Source of the DNA: Pseudoips prasinana
Taxonomy: Eukaryota; Arthropoda; Insecta; Lepidoptera; Nolidae
Assembly (NCBI GenBank): GCA_951640165.1
Contig: OX621241.1
Location: 8,245,001 to 8,309,000 of the forward strand
Direction of reading: 5' to 3'
Length of the DNA: 64,000 nucleotides
Shown here: positions 34,475 to 45,769 of the stretch, one piece after another
Numbering within the stretch: position 1 is the first letter of the stretch
How the letters are laid out: each line of letters begins with the position of its first letter
The notes under the pieces: model-generated
What the model was told of the DNA's origin: nothing
Seen by the model: the letters and a program-made list of their open reading frames with translations, nothing else
Databases searched by the model: none
Program-made: the position numbers and the translations under genes

Positions 34475-34520
34475 TAATCGACCCTATACCCAGGTATTAA
34501 CCTGGGTATATGGTCGATTA
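34475..34520. repeat. Hairpin 2 of a tandem hairpin pair, 21-bp arms
   Basis: taatcgaccctatacccaggt and acctgggtatatggtcgatta pair with one mismatch around the loop atta. Confidence 0.8.
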
Positions 34521-34648
34521 CTTGTGACCGCACGTAATCAGATGTGTTATATGGCTGTTTACTGACGTGCTTGTATAAAAATACCCAAAACACCCGCAAA
34601 TGTGTACGTCGACATTTAATATTTTTACTCTTTATATTACCTACTAGC

Positions 34649-34700
34649 TGGTGCCCACGACTTCGTCCGCGACAATTTCGAATGATGGCTAATGTAACTA
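34649..34700 (-). repeat. Helitron-like 3' end fragment
   Basis: Minus strand: gcggacgaagtcgtgggcac-like then cagctag, as at 30330..30598. Confidence 0.45.
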
Positions 34701-34709
34701 CTTACTTCT

Positions 34710-35330
34710 AGCTTAATCTAAAAAAAAATACATTAAAAACAAATAAGCAATATAAATTTAAGAAAACCTAACCTATAAATAACGTAACTAAGAAATAAAC
34801 TAAAAACTACTTTGCTACTGTTATTTAAAAAAACGATCCGATATCATCAACCAAAGAAATCAAAGAATACATATCAATTGTCCTAAAGTAGGTACAGTCA
34901 GTAAGTCAAATAAAGTAAAATAATAATCAACGATGCATTAATTACAAAGGTAACTCCCATTAGATTAGGTTGCGACCACGGCATTGATAGGTCTTATATA
35001 AAATTTCGTGAACGAAACCATAGCACGATCTAAAACGATGATTACGCAATCTATTACAAAAATATAAACTTGTAAAGTGGTAAAATTAAGATGTGTGCAT
35101 AGTTTTTGGGTGAGATTTAGGTGATCATCTATTAATTCAGTTTTGGACTACCTTTTATTTCAAGCATTTATTTATTTTAACCGATATACCAAATAAGTTC
35201 CATGATCTGAAACGATATTACCGCTGTCTAGATACAAAATTGTGAACTTGTAGATCAGTAAAATTAAGATGATATTTTTTGGGTGCGATCATCTCGACAC
35301 GAACAATTTATACTACGCTAACTCGATTAT
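34710..35330. other. AT-rich intronic sequence, nothing recognised
   Basis: No gene or repeat signal. Confidence 0.45.
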
Positions 35331-35334
35331 AAAA

Positions 35335-37350
35335 TAAATAAATAAATAAATAATAAAAAAGGTTTTTATTCACGTAGACTTTAAAAAAGCGCTTGTAAAT
35401 AGTCAGAACATGTTTGTAGTAATATAGTTGTATACATTAGATATTATTTCTAGTAACATAGGTATTTAGGTACATCTTGTATGAAAACATTAATAAAATT
35501 TATTTTATTACAGAAATGATATTTAGCTAGCTCGTATCAAGTTATTGTCAAGAGATTATGTTTAATTATCTAGTTAAAGTCTAATATTTTTACTACATAA
35601 TGTCAATGGTTCTGTCTATATTAAAGGTATTATTATTATGACGGACCTTGTGTTAATAACGACGGTCGCGCTTTAATGCTACCACCGGATCCAATGCGCC
35701 CCAACTGAGAAGACCCAGCGAAACAAACTCAGTGGGTTCATCTACTACCGGTTTCAACACGACCCAGTTGAGACGGTCCGGCGAAACATACTCAAGCGGG
35801 CATGAACACGGGATTTGGTCCAATTAGAGTAATTATTTAGTAGGCAAACACAATATATGCTCGATCGGTTGTCTGAATGCTTATTATTTTAGATTATATT
35901 TAGGTATACAAAAGAAAAACTTCGAAACAATAACATTATTCATTTTGAGACAGAGTCAATAATTTTAAATTAAGTATATGATGGCAATCATTTACAGATA
36001 GTTCACGTAACACAGCAGATCAGTCATGTCTATATGGCTACAAGATCTCCAGCGAGCAATGTGCAGGTAGGAAGTGAGAGCCAGACGTCTTTGTCATCGA
36101 TGTACTCTTTGTGGTGTAATAACCCCTAGCCATAAGTACACGTTTAATATGTGTTTTAAAACTTGTGTCAGGCAGATCAGTAATTTGAGTAGGAAGCTTG
36201 TTATAAAACCTAATACAATTTCCTAAAAATGATTTATTAGTTTTGCTTACTCTAAAGCCTGGCATGGCTAGTTTGTTTTTATTCCTAGTATTTATATTAT
36301 GCAGTTCACTTTTCTTTTTATAATTATGAATATTTTTTCTAACAAACATTATATTCTGATATATATATTCCGATGGCACAGTAAGTATATTTATTTCTTT
36401 AAACAAATTTCGCAAAGAATCGCGACTGCCTAAACCATAAATGGCTCTGACTGCTCTTTTCTGCAATACAAAAATAGTACCTATGTCAGCCGCCGAACCC
36501 CACAGCAGAATGCCATACGACATAATGCTATGAAAGTACGCGAAATACACTAATCTAGCAGTTTGTTCATCTGACAATTGCCTTATTTTCCAGACAGCAT
36601 AGGAAGCCGAACTTAATTTACCTGCTAACTTTTCAATCTGAGGACCCCATTGCAATTTTGAATCAAGTGTCAATCCTAGAAATACGGTCGATGGGACTAA
36701 ATCTAATATTTTCGCATTAAGTGCAACTGTTGGTACAATTTGAGTCACATTCGGCAATGAGAACCTGATGCATTTAGTTTTCCCTGCATTTAACAGGAGA
36801 TTATTTGCCGAAAACCATTCTGATATAAAGCTGAGTGTTTTATTATGCTCAATAAGATCTTTATCCTTTCTATTTACTTTAAATATGAGCGACGTATCAT
36901 CAGCGAACAAAACTATCTCTGATACTTTCTCTACCAGATAAGGGAGATCATTTATATAAACTAGAAATAAAAATGGGCCCAATATAGACCCCTGGGGCAC
37001 CCCCATTTTCACAGGATGACGTGCCGAAGTGACACCGCCTATCGAAACCATCTGTTGTCGCCCCGATAAATAGGACATCACAAGATCAAGAGATGTGCCA
37101 GATATTCCATAGTACTTCAGTTTAACAACGAGCGTACGATGATCAACGCAATCGAAAGCCTTAGAGAGATCACAGAAAACTCCCAGCGCATCCTGTGATC
37201 CCTCCCAAGCCTCCAATATTGACCTAATTAATGTGCAACCTGCATCCTGAGTAGAGCGGCCCCTTGTAAACCCGAACTGCTTGTTATGCAATATCCTATT
37301 CACGTTAAAGTGCGACAACATTTGGCTATATAAAATATAAAATGTCGCTT
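35335..37350 (-). mobile_element. 5'-truncated non-LTR retrotransposon (LINE)
   Basis: The minus strand carries a reverse-transcriptase frame (36038..37321) followed by about 700 bp of presumed 3' UTR that ends with acaagcgcttttttaaagtc, gtgaataaaaacc and a run of ttta units. The GC-richer part at 35640..35830 (gagtttgtttcgctgggtct on the minus strand) is a block common in Lepidoptera LINE tails and may belong to this element or to an older insertion. The endonuclease half is absent. Confidence 0.75.
36038..37321 (-). CDS. LINE reverse transcriptase, 5'-truncated ORF2 (Jockey/CR1-type)
   Basis: RNA-dependent DNA polymerase of a non-LTR retrotransposon, acting by target-primed reverse transcription. 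The 427-residue open frame has the RT motifs in order: QFGFTRGRSTQDA (15-27), DLSKAFDCVDH (51-61, first catalytic Asp in motif A), VPQGSILGPFLF (108-119), and FADD (139-142, motif C). Further along are thumb-like and C-terminal regions with LQKRAVRAIYG. The apurinic endonuclease half and first RT motifs are missing. A few codons upstream of the first Met remain in frame (FYILYSQ-like) before an in-frame TAA, so the listed Met is not the native start. Truncation at the 5' end is usual for LINE copies. The absence of internal stops suggests a fairly recent insertion. Clade assignment is tentative. Confidence 0.85.
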   Translation of the reverse strand: MLSHFNVNRILHNKQFGFTRGRSTQDAGCTLIRSILEAWEGSQDALGVFCDLSKAFDCVDHRTLVVKLKYYGISGTSLDLVMSYLSGRQQMVSIGGVTSARHPVKMGVPQGSILGPFLFLVYINDLPYLVEKVSEIVLFADDTSLIFKVNRKDKDLIEHNKTLSFISEWFSANNLLLNAGKTKCIRFSLPNVTQIVPTVALNAKILDLVPSTVFLGLTLDSKLQWGPQIEKLAGKLSSASYAVWKIRQLSDEQTARLVYFAYFHSIMSYGILLWGSAADIGTIFVLQKRAVRAIYGLGSRDSLRNLFKEINILTVPSEYIYQNIMFVRKNIHNYKKKSELHNINTRNKNKLAMPGFRVSKTNKSFLGNCIRFYNKLPTQITDLPDTSFKTHIKRVLMARGYYTTKSTSMTKTSGSHFLPAHCSLEIL

Positions 37351-37627
37351 TTTTGGTTTGTTATAAAAATTACCAAAAAAAAGAAGTAACAAATCTTATA
37401 AAACCCTAAATCTTTACTTAGACACCAACGACCACGACATTTTAAGCAACTTGGCAAAGAAAAGAATTTCTCTAAAATTTGAGTTTGCGTAAATTGTTGG
37501 TGTCGATTTGTTGAATCAGTTTTGGATTACCTTTTTTTTATCAACAAATTATTCCCTGGATTGCTTTATTTTTAACTAAGAGACGAAATACATTACATGC
37601 GTTTACTCCAAAAAAAAAACAGATTTT

Positions 37628-38340
37628 CATACAAACTTACATCCCCTATTTTAGTTGTCCTTAGGGGTGGAATTTCCAAAAATCCTGGAATACATATTTT
37701 TATGTTTAACTGAAAGGCCAAATACTAATTTTTATAGGTTTATCTTCAAAAAAGTCGCATTTTCATACAAACTTACATACCCTATTTTACGCCCTAAGGG
37801 ATTCCCAAAAATCCAGAAATATATATTTTTAATTTTTAACTGAAATGCCTAACACCAATTTTCATGCATTTAACTTAAAAATTGACACATTTTTCATACA
37901 AACTTACACCCCCTATTTTACGCTCTTGGGGCTGGAATTTCCAAAAATGCTGAAATTCATATTTTTTATTTTTAACCAAAATGCCAAATACCAAATTTTC
38001 ATGCGTTTAACTTAAAAATTTACACATTTTCCATACAAACTTACATCCCCTATTTTTCGCCCTTGACGGTGGAATTTCCAAAAACCCTGAAATACGTGAT
38101 TTTTTATTTTTAACTGGAAGGCCTAATACCAATTTTTATGCCTTAAACTTCAAAAACGGCAAAGTTTCATACTAACTTAGCGCCCCTGTTTTACCCCCTT
38201 AGGGGTTGAATTTCGAAAAATCCTTCCTTATTCCTTGTCTACATTATAAAGCAAACATTTGTGCAAAATTTCAGCTTTCTAGGTCCAAGGGTTTGGGCTG
38301 GGCGTTGATGAGTCAGTCAGTCAGTCAGGACTTGTCTTTT
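37628..38340. repeat. Tandem array, ~135-bp unit, about five copies
   Basis: The block catacaaacttacatcccct recurs, with changes, at 37631, 37767, 37898, 38035 and 38171, giving spacings of 136, 131, 137 and 136 bp. Each unit carries tggaatttccaaaaatcctg-like and tttttaactgaaatgcc-like stretches. The array is followed by tgagtcagtcagtcagtcag, a block seen at the end of a common Lepidoptera repeat. Open frames here are incidental. Confidence 0.85.
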
Positions 38341-38458
38341 TATTTATATAGATTTATTAATTCATATAGAATTAACGAATAAAATAATATTAAAAGAGTT
38401 CTAGTATTAATAAATGATTTTGATATAAATGCGGATATTAATTTTTTTTTATTTTTAT

Positions 38459-38632
38459 AAAAAATTCCTTACGGGCCTTAACTCGCATTTGTTTTAAGGC
38501 GTTGTGTATGGCTCAAGTGTACTTGTGTGTGTTAAAGGAAATTAACAATAGGAAGCTTATGAGAATGCTTTAGACAATGATACCAAGAAGTGAAATGTCA
38601 GAATAGAATTTTAAATAACGTTTTGGTATCTG
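38459..38632 (+). repeat. Direct repeat, left copy
   Basis: ttacgggccttaactcgcat, gaaattaacaataggaagct and aagaagtgaaatg, ending ttttggtatc. Repeated at 38917..39061. Confidence 0.75.
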
Positions 38633-38916
38633 TACATTTTCATAAATAGTGCTGGATATGATCTGTGACGTCGAGTGATCATGTAATACGTTTTTTTTCA
38701 CGCACTAATTTAATCCTTTATCATTCAAAATTCGAACGTCATTTTAAGTTTATCAATATCGTCCTCTTAAGCACCTGGCACACAGCGATCCTCAGGAAGC
38801 ACCACCATGTATATAAACGGTGGTGTAGACAGAAAGCCCGGATGCCGTGCAGCTGTGCAGCCAAACATCCCGGCATGCCGGCATGCGTCAACCGAATACA
38901 TTATAGTTGGACAAAA

Positions 38917-39061
38917 AAATCCTTTACGGGCCTTAACTCGCATTCGTTTTTAAGACGAGTGTAGCTTAAAGGGAATTAACAATAGGAAGCTAAAATTCTA
39001 TAGACAAAGTTATCAAGAAGTGAAATGCTAGAATAGATTTTAAAATAATGTTTTGGTATCA
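38917..39061 (+). repeat. Direct repeat, right copy
   Basis: Same blocks as 38459..38632, slightly shorter and diverged. The two copies bracket about 285 bp. Confidence 0.75.
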
Positions 39062-39064
39062 TTC

Positions 39065-39175
39065 ATGAGAGTCGCTGGATGCGGGTAGCACAAGAACGGC
39101 AATTGTGGAGATCTTTGGGGGGGGGCATTTGTCCGGCTGTGGGCGTCTTTCGGCTGATATGATGATGATGACACG
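39065..39175 (+). repeat. LINE 3' tail with (GAT)n end
   Basis: gtcgctggatgcgggtagca, aattgtggagatctttgggg, gtgggcgtctttcggctgat and atgatgatgatg, the usual end of a Lepidoptera LINE. A related copy at 61234..61335. Confidence 0.7.
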
Positions 39176-39734
39176 ATTTCTCATTCCTTTTTTCTCAGCT
39201 AATCGAATATCCTAATTAAAGAACCGGGCGTTTTGTATATAATTTCGAAATATCATAAATATTGAACAATTGAAAGAAGACTAACAAAATTAATAGATTA
39301 AATATGATACCCCGCTTTATAATTTATATCCATTAATATAACTACTCTCTTGAGAAACCGACTTTATCTTTTGTTTACAACAACGATTTAAGCAAAGATA
39401 TATGTGACCATTCCGATAGCATTCCCTATCGACCAAAAGAAAATTCAAAAATAAATGAAAAATCGTTTAATAATCCTACAAAAACTTGACGATCGCATAA
39501 CCTTCTTCTTAAGAAGTCAGTAACAAATTTAGTCCATTCTCAGCACTTTAAACCATTTATTAACTATTCTTATATATCTACGCACGCATCCATTAGGCAA
39601 ATTGCTTGTTATCGAACATGTTAGTTCACAGCTGAGCATCTGAGAGACCGGAAAAGTCGTACGATGGGGCTATATTCCTTAGTGAGACTGAGGAAGTATG
39701 ATCTCAGTTAGTAAGTGTGACTGCACATGTATGG

Positions 39735-39906
39735 CGCGGTGGTTAAAGTAGTCTACTTTAGACCCCACAATTCACGGACGCACAGCACACACTGGCTCAA
39801 AATAAATGCATATGGATCACACAAATAATTGTCCTGTGTGGGGATTGAACCTGAAGTACGAGGGGGCCGAGGTAGTAGTGAGACGACTAATCCACTCCGC
39901 CACGTC
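39735..39906 (-). repeat. SINE-C-like, tRNA head on minus strand
   Basis: Minus strand: acgtggcggagtggattagt, then caggttcaatccccacacag and gacaattatttgtgtgatcc. Confidence 0.6.
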
Positions 39907-39929
39907 TATCAAACAACAACTAAATAATG

Positions 39930-40178
39930 ATGTTGATGCTCCCACCGCACCGGTCCGTAAGTGATTGGCTAGGTTAAGCAACTAGGGTCACGGTCAGTCC
40001 ATAGATGAGTGACCGCCAAAGTGGTTTAATTTTTAGCGTCTCCGTGCTTCGGAGGGCAGTGTTAAGCTGTCTGTCCCGGTTGTAGCCATTAGACAAGCCG
40101 TGAAGCCATGTCAGAGGTCTACGGGGCGGCTTGAACAACTCTGACACCAGGGTAACCACTGCCCATACAATAAGTAAA
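39930..40178 (+). repeat. 5S rRNA-derived SINE, full copy
   Basis: caccggtccgtaagtgattg, ctaggttaagcaactagggt, atgagtgaccgccaaagtgg and the acaagccgtgaagccatgtc / ggtaaccactgcccatacaa end. Confidence 0.8.
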
Positions 40179-40457
40179 TTATGGATGATGTTATTATGAA
40201 TAAATAGTTACCCTGAAAAGGCGTTGTGCTGTAAGCTGTTATTCAAAAATGGATAGCTGGTACATCACTATTGATCTGATTCTCGCACTATTAAATATTC
40301 ATTAATTCATTACATGTGCATACATTTTGATGGCTAATGAGGTTGTGTTGATTCATGAAATCATACATTTAATTGTCCAGCTGGTAGCTAACCTGTATCA
40401 TCTACCAATACAAAGTACAGTCACGGAGGAGGGGTAATTGCCTCGATTTATATGTTA

Positions 40458-40642
40458 TTAGCCGTGCCCCGCGATTATACCTGCGTTAAACTTTATTAAT
40501 TATAGCCTATATGTTAATCCAGGGTCTCAGCTAACTCCATGCCAAATTTTATGAAAATCGCTCCAGCCGTTCAGACGTGAAGAAGTAACAAACGTATACA
40601 CGCACACACTCACAAACTTTCGCCTTTATAATATTAGTATGA
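40458..40642 (-). mobile_element. Helitron-like non-autonomous element, 185 bp
   Basis: On the minus strand it starts tcatactaatattataaagg and ends ggggcacggctaa, flanked by A and T. The body has acgtctgaacggctggagcg and accctggattaacatatagg. Confidence 0.8.
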
Positions 40643-41017
40643 TTACCTGTCTCGTTCGCTCCTGACGAAATATGTATATTGCGTCACACTCTCAATATAA
40701 TTACGCGTGATTTCATTTAAACTCGCCCTTAATACAAAAAAATGTAATTTGTGACCACTTTCAGTAGCTAATTAAAGTGACCACTGTACGAATATCTTGC
40801 TCCGCAACCGCATTTTACATACTTCATCAAAATCAAATTTGATATTTTCCACATGTTTACAGGTTTACCTTAAAAAGCAAATATTATATATTACTTTCCA
40901 AGAAACTGATTAATTTTAAAGTACAATTATAAAAGTGTTCTTGAATTAATAATATTATAAAAAATTCAACCAAGATACTAATCAATACAGGTAATTATGT
41001 AAATTGTTATTTATATG

Positions 41018-41101
41018 TATAGACACCAGCACATCCAGCTACCTCAATATGTCAAATTTCTTTTATAGATTTTTAAATTTACTAAGCATAGGGTTCACTT
41101 T
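41018..41101. repeat. MITE (GCCAGCACATC family), left half
   Basis: tagacaccagcacatccagc, tgtcaaatttcttttataga and tagggttcacttt. The right arm is missing. Confidence 0.65.
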
Positions 41102-41152
41102 GCTACTGTAATACAAGCTAGCTTAATATCACTACTATTATAAAATAGATTG

Positions 41153-42745
41153 TATAAGGGTAAGGCTCAAAATTTTTGCGCTATCGCACAAAGGAGATCA
41201 CAACGGAACGTGTTACAACTGAACTAATGTGTTACAACGGAATTTGTAAACCTTAGTTCACATAACCACCGCGGAATTATATTTTTTTAAATATTTCAAA
41301 AATATATATTTTTATCATGAACCATAGTTTTAAAATAAAAAAAATATTATTCTTAAGTAGGTATTTTTATTTAATGATAAAAAAATTTATTATACCTAAT
41401 GGCATATGACTATGAGTATCATTTAAACAATAATCAAGAAAACCTAGATATAGAAATTACGACGTTTTATCTCTTTATCATTTGCGGCTTGGGAGGGAGC
41501 TTCATTTTTTATTACGCTTTGATTCCCGCCACTGCTTTCTGAACTCATTTTTTTCATCTTCATTTAAATCAGCAATTTTCCTTTTTCTGGCTTTTGTTCT
41601 TTCATTATTCTTCTTTTTTCAAATCTTCATATTTTGCCGCATTAGGTACTCTGTTTTAATTTTTCTCGGTACCTTCGACACCGTTCCGCCTCAGACATTG
41701 GCATCATGAAAGTAATAAACAAAAATAAATAGGTAACCAATACTTACTATGTAAAAGTTTATTCAAGTAATCAACAGCAAAATGTCAACTCAATTGGCTC
41801 AAATTTAACTTGCAAAATTTCATTACCGAAACCGGGACTGGCGAAAGTAAATAAAAGCTTTTTATTAATATTAAAGTTGCGATAGGTTAAAAAAAATATT
41901 CAAAACAATTATGTACACTTACCTTTATAAATTCTGTTGTGACACGTAGCACAATTCGTGTCACAACGTCGCACAAGGGAACAGAATTTCGACACGATCG
42001 AACCTAAAAATAATCATAACACCAAAATTACTAGACGTACCTCTTGTGCAGTGTTATATTTCAGTAGAACAATAGTTGATTTACACGATTAAAAGCGGAT
42101 ATTCAAGATATCTATTCACTTAACGTCAATACAAAAGAATTTAACTTACAATTTTTTAATGACCATCCGCATGCTTCACCACTTTCTCTCAAATGATACG
42201 ACACCAAATGGCGGAATCATTCAGAAATTTATCAAATATTGTGAACCAGTGTTGCCACTTTAAATAAATGAATTCGTCATGGCATAAAATTTAACCAGTC
42301 CAAAAATATCGCGTCGCACAACCTGTCGTGTTACAACGGAAAAAAAGTTCAGACACATCTAACATTGATAATATCATTAATACGCTTTGTTGTATTATAG
42401 CTGTTACCGTTTAATTTCGTCCGTTGTATTCCATAGAATGAGATATATATGGAAATAAAAGGTTGCAGTGGTTAAAACAAAAATTGTGAAATGATTTGTA
42501 AGGAGCGGGCGTATGCAGACACAAAAAAATTGTATGGGAGAAAAAAAAAGCCTTTTTTATTTTTTATGTACTAAATTATATAACAGGATTACCCGGATGG
42601 AAAAAATAATGTATGTAGGAAAAATAACATAGTTTCTCTAAGTTTGAGAAATAATATAATTTTTCATACTTTTCGTTTTTTTTTATTTAGTTAAACTATA
42701 CCGACACCAAATTTTTACAATATGCGCAAAAAATTTGAGCCTGTC
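41153..42745. mobile_element. Probable DNA transposon with 28-bp imperfect TIRs
   Basis: The left end ataagggtaaggctcaaaat... and the inverse complement of the right end (...atttgagcctgtcccataa) match at most of about 28 positions, including ggctcaaa and tttttgcgc. ATAA next to both ends may be a 4-bp target duplication, which would recall TTAA-type elements such as Kolobok or piggyBac. The superfamily is not established. It contains a decayed small basic ORF (41502..41707, minus) and repeated gttacaacggaa motifs (41.2 and 42.3 kb). Confidence 0.6.
41502..41707 (-). pseudogene. Frameshifted small basic ORF inside the TIR element
   Basis: Minus-strand reading starts MMPMSEAERCRRYREKLKQS, shifts frame, continues as NAAKYEDLKK, shifts again, and ends NERTKARKRKIADLNEDE then a QWRESKRNKK terminus and a stop. 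The intact ancestor would be about 65 residues, very rich in Lys, Arg and Glu and probably helical. Short RRYREKLK proteins of this kind recur in insect genomes, often in repeats, but I cannot name a family or a function. Two frameshifts in 200 bp make it a pseudogene. Confidence 0.55.
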
Positions 42746-42779
42746 CCATAAATGTTTTAACATTCCATGTACCTAAATA

Positions 42780-42893
42780 TCTGTAATAAGCAACTAGAAA
42801 TAATAACTGTATTACTACAAACATGTTCTGACTATTTACAAGCGCTTTTTTAAAGTCTAAGTGAATAAAAACCTTTTTTATTTTTTAATATTT
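42780..42893 (+). repeat. Jockey-type LINE 3' tail
   Basis: ctatttacaagcgctttttt, aaagtctaagtgaataaaaa and cctttttta. Inverse of the block at 35335..35460. Confidence 0.65.
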
Positions 42894-43035
42894 TAAATGG
42901 GGAATTTTGACAGATTGGGCTAGCATGATGTGCTGGCGTCTGTATCTTGAACATATTTATTATATTTTACCTCGTTTTGAAAGTTATCCATTCACTATAT
43001 TTTTTGATCGAAGCGTAGAAGTAATAAAATACTAT
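42894..43035. repeat. MITE right half plus shared flank
   Basis: ttttgacagattgggctagc through tggcgtctgtatcttgaaca, then ctcgttttgaaagttatcca and gaagcgtagaagtaataaaa. Same arrangement as 24939..25110. Confidence 0.7.
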
Positions 43036-43039
43036 GCCA

Positions 43040-45730
43040 AAGTTTAAAAGTTTATAATTGGTTGCTTATTTATTATTATTTTTTTATTAAATCACTTATT
43101 AACAAAGAAGGCAGGTTCCCAAAAGTATCTTTGTATCGTAACAGTAAGTAAACCCACACGAAAATACGGTATTTAACAACCTGCTGTGTCAGAACTAGTC
43201 TGGAGTATTCAGACGCAATTTTAAATATCCTAGACATTCCTAGTATTCTTTTGCTACCAACAATTCACAAAACTACAGAAATAACAATGTTTCACATTTC
43301 CCGTGCATTTTTACCATAGATATACAATAGATAGAACGGTTAGATAGAACAGTTCACGTCAGATATGACAAGAAATGTAAACATTGATGTGCCTTATAGC
43401 TTAAGATTGGTAATAATGTATTGGAGTTACAACGGAACACTACTAACTACTACCTTTAACTAAATTCAGTTACAAATATTGTAGGAGTTACAGTTTTCGA
43501 GATATATTAAATAAACTTTGCCTCACAATTGAGATCTTACAGGACCTAACCTACCCAAAAACCTGAATTACATGTAGATTAAACCACTAAAAACGAAGAA
43601 ACAATCAAAACTTACCTACTTTTAACATAAACTAAAAATATGTGTTTTAATTTGATCTGCGCTAGACCATAATTTTGACGTCATAACGTAACCCTTTTTA
43701 AAACACCAAATGTAATATAAAACCAAAGCATAGCCGGTCTATTAGGTACTTGTACCGAATGTTAAGTCTATGGTTGTTACCCATTGTTTCGCTACGCAAG
43801 CCGGCAGGACTCTGCCCTAAACAATACCGTCGCCGTTACTGCACTTCGGTGTCTCTCAGACCTTAATAGCCGTGACCAATGTATGAATATTCTCTTCACA
43901 TGCATATTTTATGGAACAAACAAACGCAACGCGGTCCTTCTGTCGTAATTTGAGCTATTAGGCCCAGCGCAGACGAACGCTTTTAATTAGTGACCGATCC
44001 GGGCCTTTACTCGGTGACTCGACAACGAATGTCAGACAGTCGTTACTGCTTCAGATGTAGGATATGTGATACCATGGGGTTGACTCAAATACTCTCGTAA
44101 AGAAATTAATTAACCCGGATATTACGATCATGAAGATGTAAACTTTAGATGGTCTGGTATCTTATAGAATGTGCAATAGTCTTGTCTTTCTATGGGTGTA
44201 CTTACGTACAGAACTTAGAATCTTCGGGATCTTTTGTACTATCCCCAATTTCTTTCTATTCTATCCCTAGAGCCCTGCACACACTTCAGTACGCTTTTTA
44301 AGGGTAAATTCTTGTAGTCACTTGGTTCTGGATATGCCAGCCCCAGATTAGCTATTCTGTGGCTTGCAGTGTGTTATGTGCAGTTAAGTAGTAGTAAGCG
44401 GGTTAAACTAAGTGTCTACAATGTGCGACGATCGATCCTCATATTGACATCGTTGTCCCCAACGTAACCCAGGATGAGCAGTAGTAAAGAGTGGGTTAAG
44501 AGTATTTTTAGTTTTGTATGTATATATGATAGAATGTAACAAATATTACTTTGACAATATATCTACTCTCCTTGTAATGCTTTGCTGTGCTCTATCTAAA
44601 AGGGTATCATGTGTAACTTTTGCTATTGACTGTAAAGTAAATATCTATTGAAAGTCATGATATTTAGTAAATAAATTGATATTGATATTTGAGAAAGAAG
44701 ACATAATAGGAATAAATGTATAAAAACAAATTGGACTACGTATCTATATGTTGAATTCGTACGGAAAATAATTTCTGAAATAAAAAACAAGCCTATGAAC
44801 CTAGAACGTAGCGTGCATAGGCCCTTACAGTAGCGAGACTTTGTAAGAGTTCCATTTCTTCTTTCAAGGATTCATAAAAGCATAAAAAAATGTAAACCAA
44901 ACTTACTCCGATTTTTGGAATCCTGATTGATACTGAGACATTTGCCTTTTACCTATTTGAAATGCCTAGTGTATATTTTAACTATTGTCGGACTTACCAA
45001 AAACGGTCGTCAACACAGGGCCTTATACATCCAAGTTTTATCTAGCGGGCTAGCGGACCTTTTCACGAATAGGTAGAAATGTGACATTGATGGATCATCG
45101 ACACCAGTTTATTGGACGAAACCGGTTGACACTGGTTGTCCGTCATATTTGCATACAACGTACTTGAAATATGGAAAACGTTCTGTTCGTGACTAGAATT
45201 ATCATGTAAGATAGCAACATGCGAGCATTACCATTACTGTTATGTATAAAAGCGTCTTTAGCCTGTTTACATATAGTTAAGTTGCAAGTGCAAGTATTAT
45301 GTCATGCCCTTAAGTAAGGTAAGAATATCTTTAAATAATATAAATACGAATGAAAGGTCAACTACTTAATTGACCATCATGCAAATGAAATGGAAAAAGT
45401 ACGGGGATCACATAGTTGTAAACATTTTTTTCATGACGTTTAGATTTACTACCTACGATGGTTTTACAGCTGCACCCGACAATAGAGGTTAGTCTTATCA
45501 ATTTGGAGTTCGACCTTCGACTCTGAGCGGAGACTACGCTGGAGATCCTTTGGTTGGTCAATTTTGGGACGTAATTGTGCATGTGTTGGTCTAGGTTAAT
45601 ACATAAAAAGGCAGTCCTCTCGTTTCGGCATTTCATCGATACGATGGTAAATGTACGAATAATACGATTGTAAATGTAAAACTAAATCATTGAGGACTGT
45701 AAGGGGTACAGAAAAGTATTGTTCCCAAAG
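43040..45730. other. Intronic sequence, nothing firmly recognised
   Basis: A gagttacaacggaacac motif at 43.43 kb echoes the TIR element upstream. 43.74-44.1 kb is mildly GC-rich and holds a cttttaattagtgacc site. No gene or repeat family was identified. Confidence 0.4.
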
Positions 45731-45734
45731 GATA

Positions 45735-45764
45735 ACACGGGCAAAGCCGCAGGCGAAAAACTAG
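45735..45764 (+). repeat. Helitron-like 3' end fragment
   Basis: cgggcaaagccgcaggcgaa then aactag and T. Only the terminus is recognisable. Confidence 0.35.
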
Positions 45765-45769
45765 TATCG

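Noticed and set aside
37628..38230. A CRISPR-like array
   Set aside because: Units are diverged, contiguous ~135-bp tandem repeats in a eukaryotic intron, with no short identical repeats and variable spacers.
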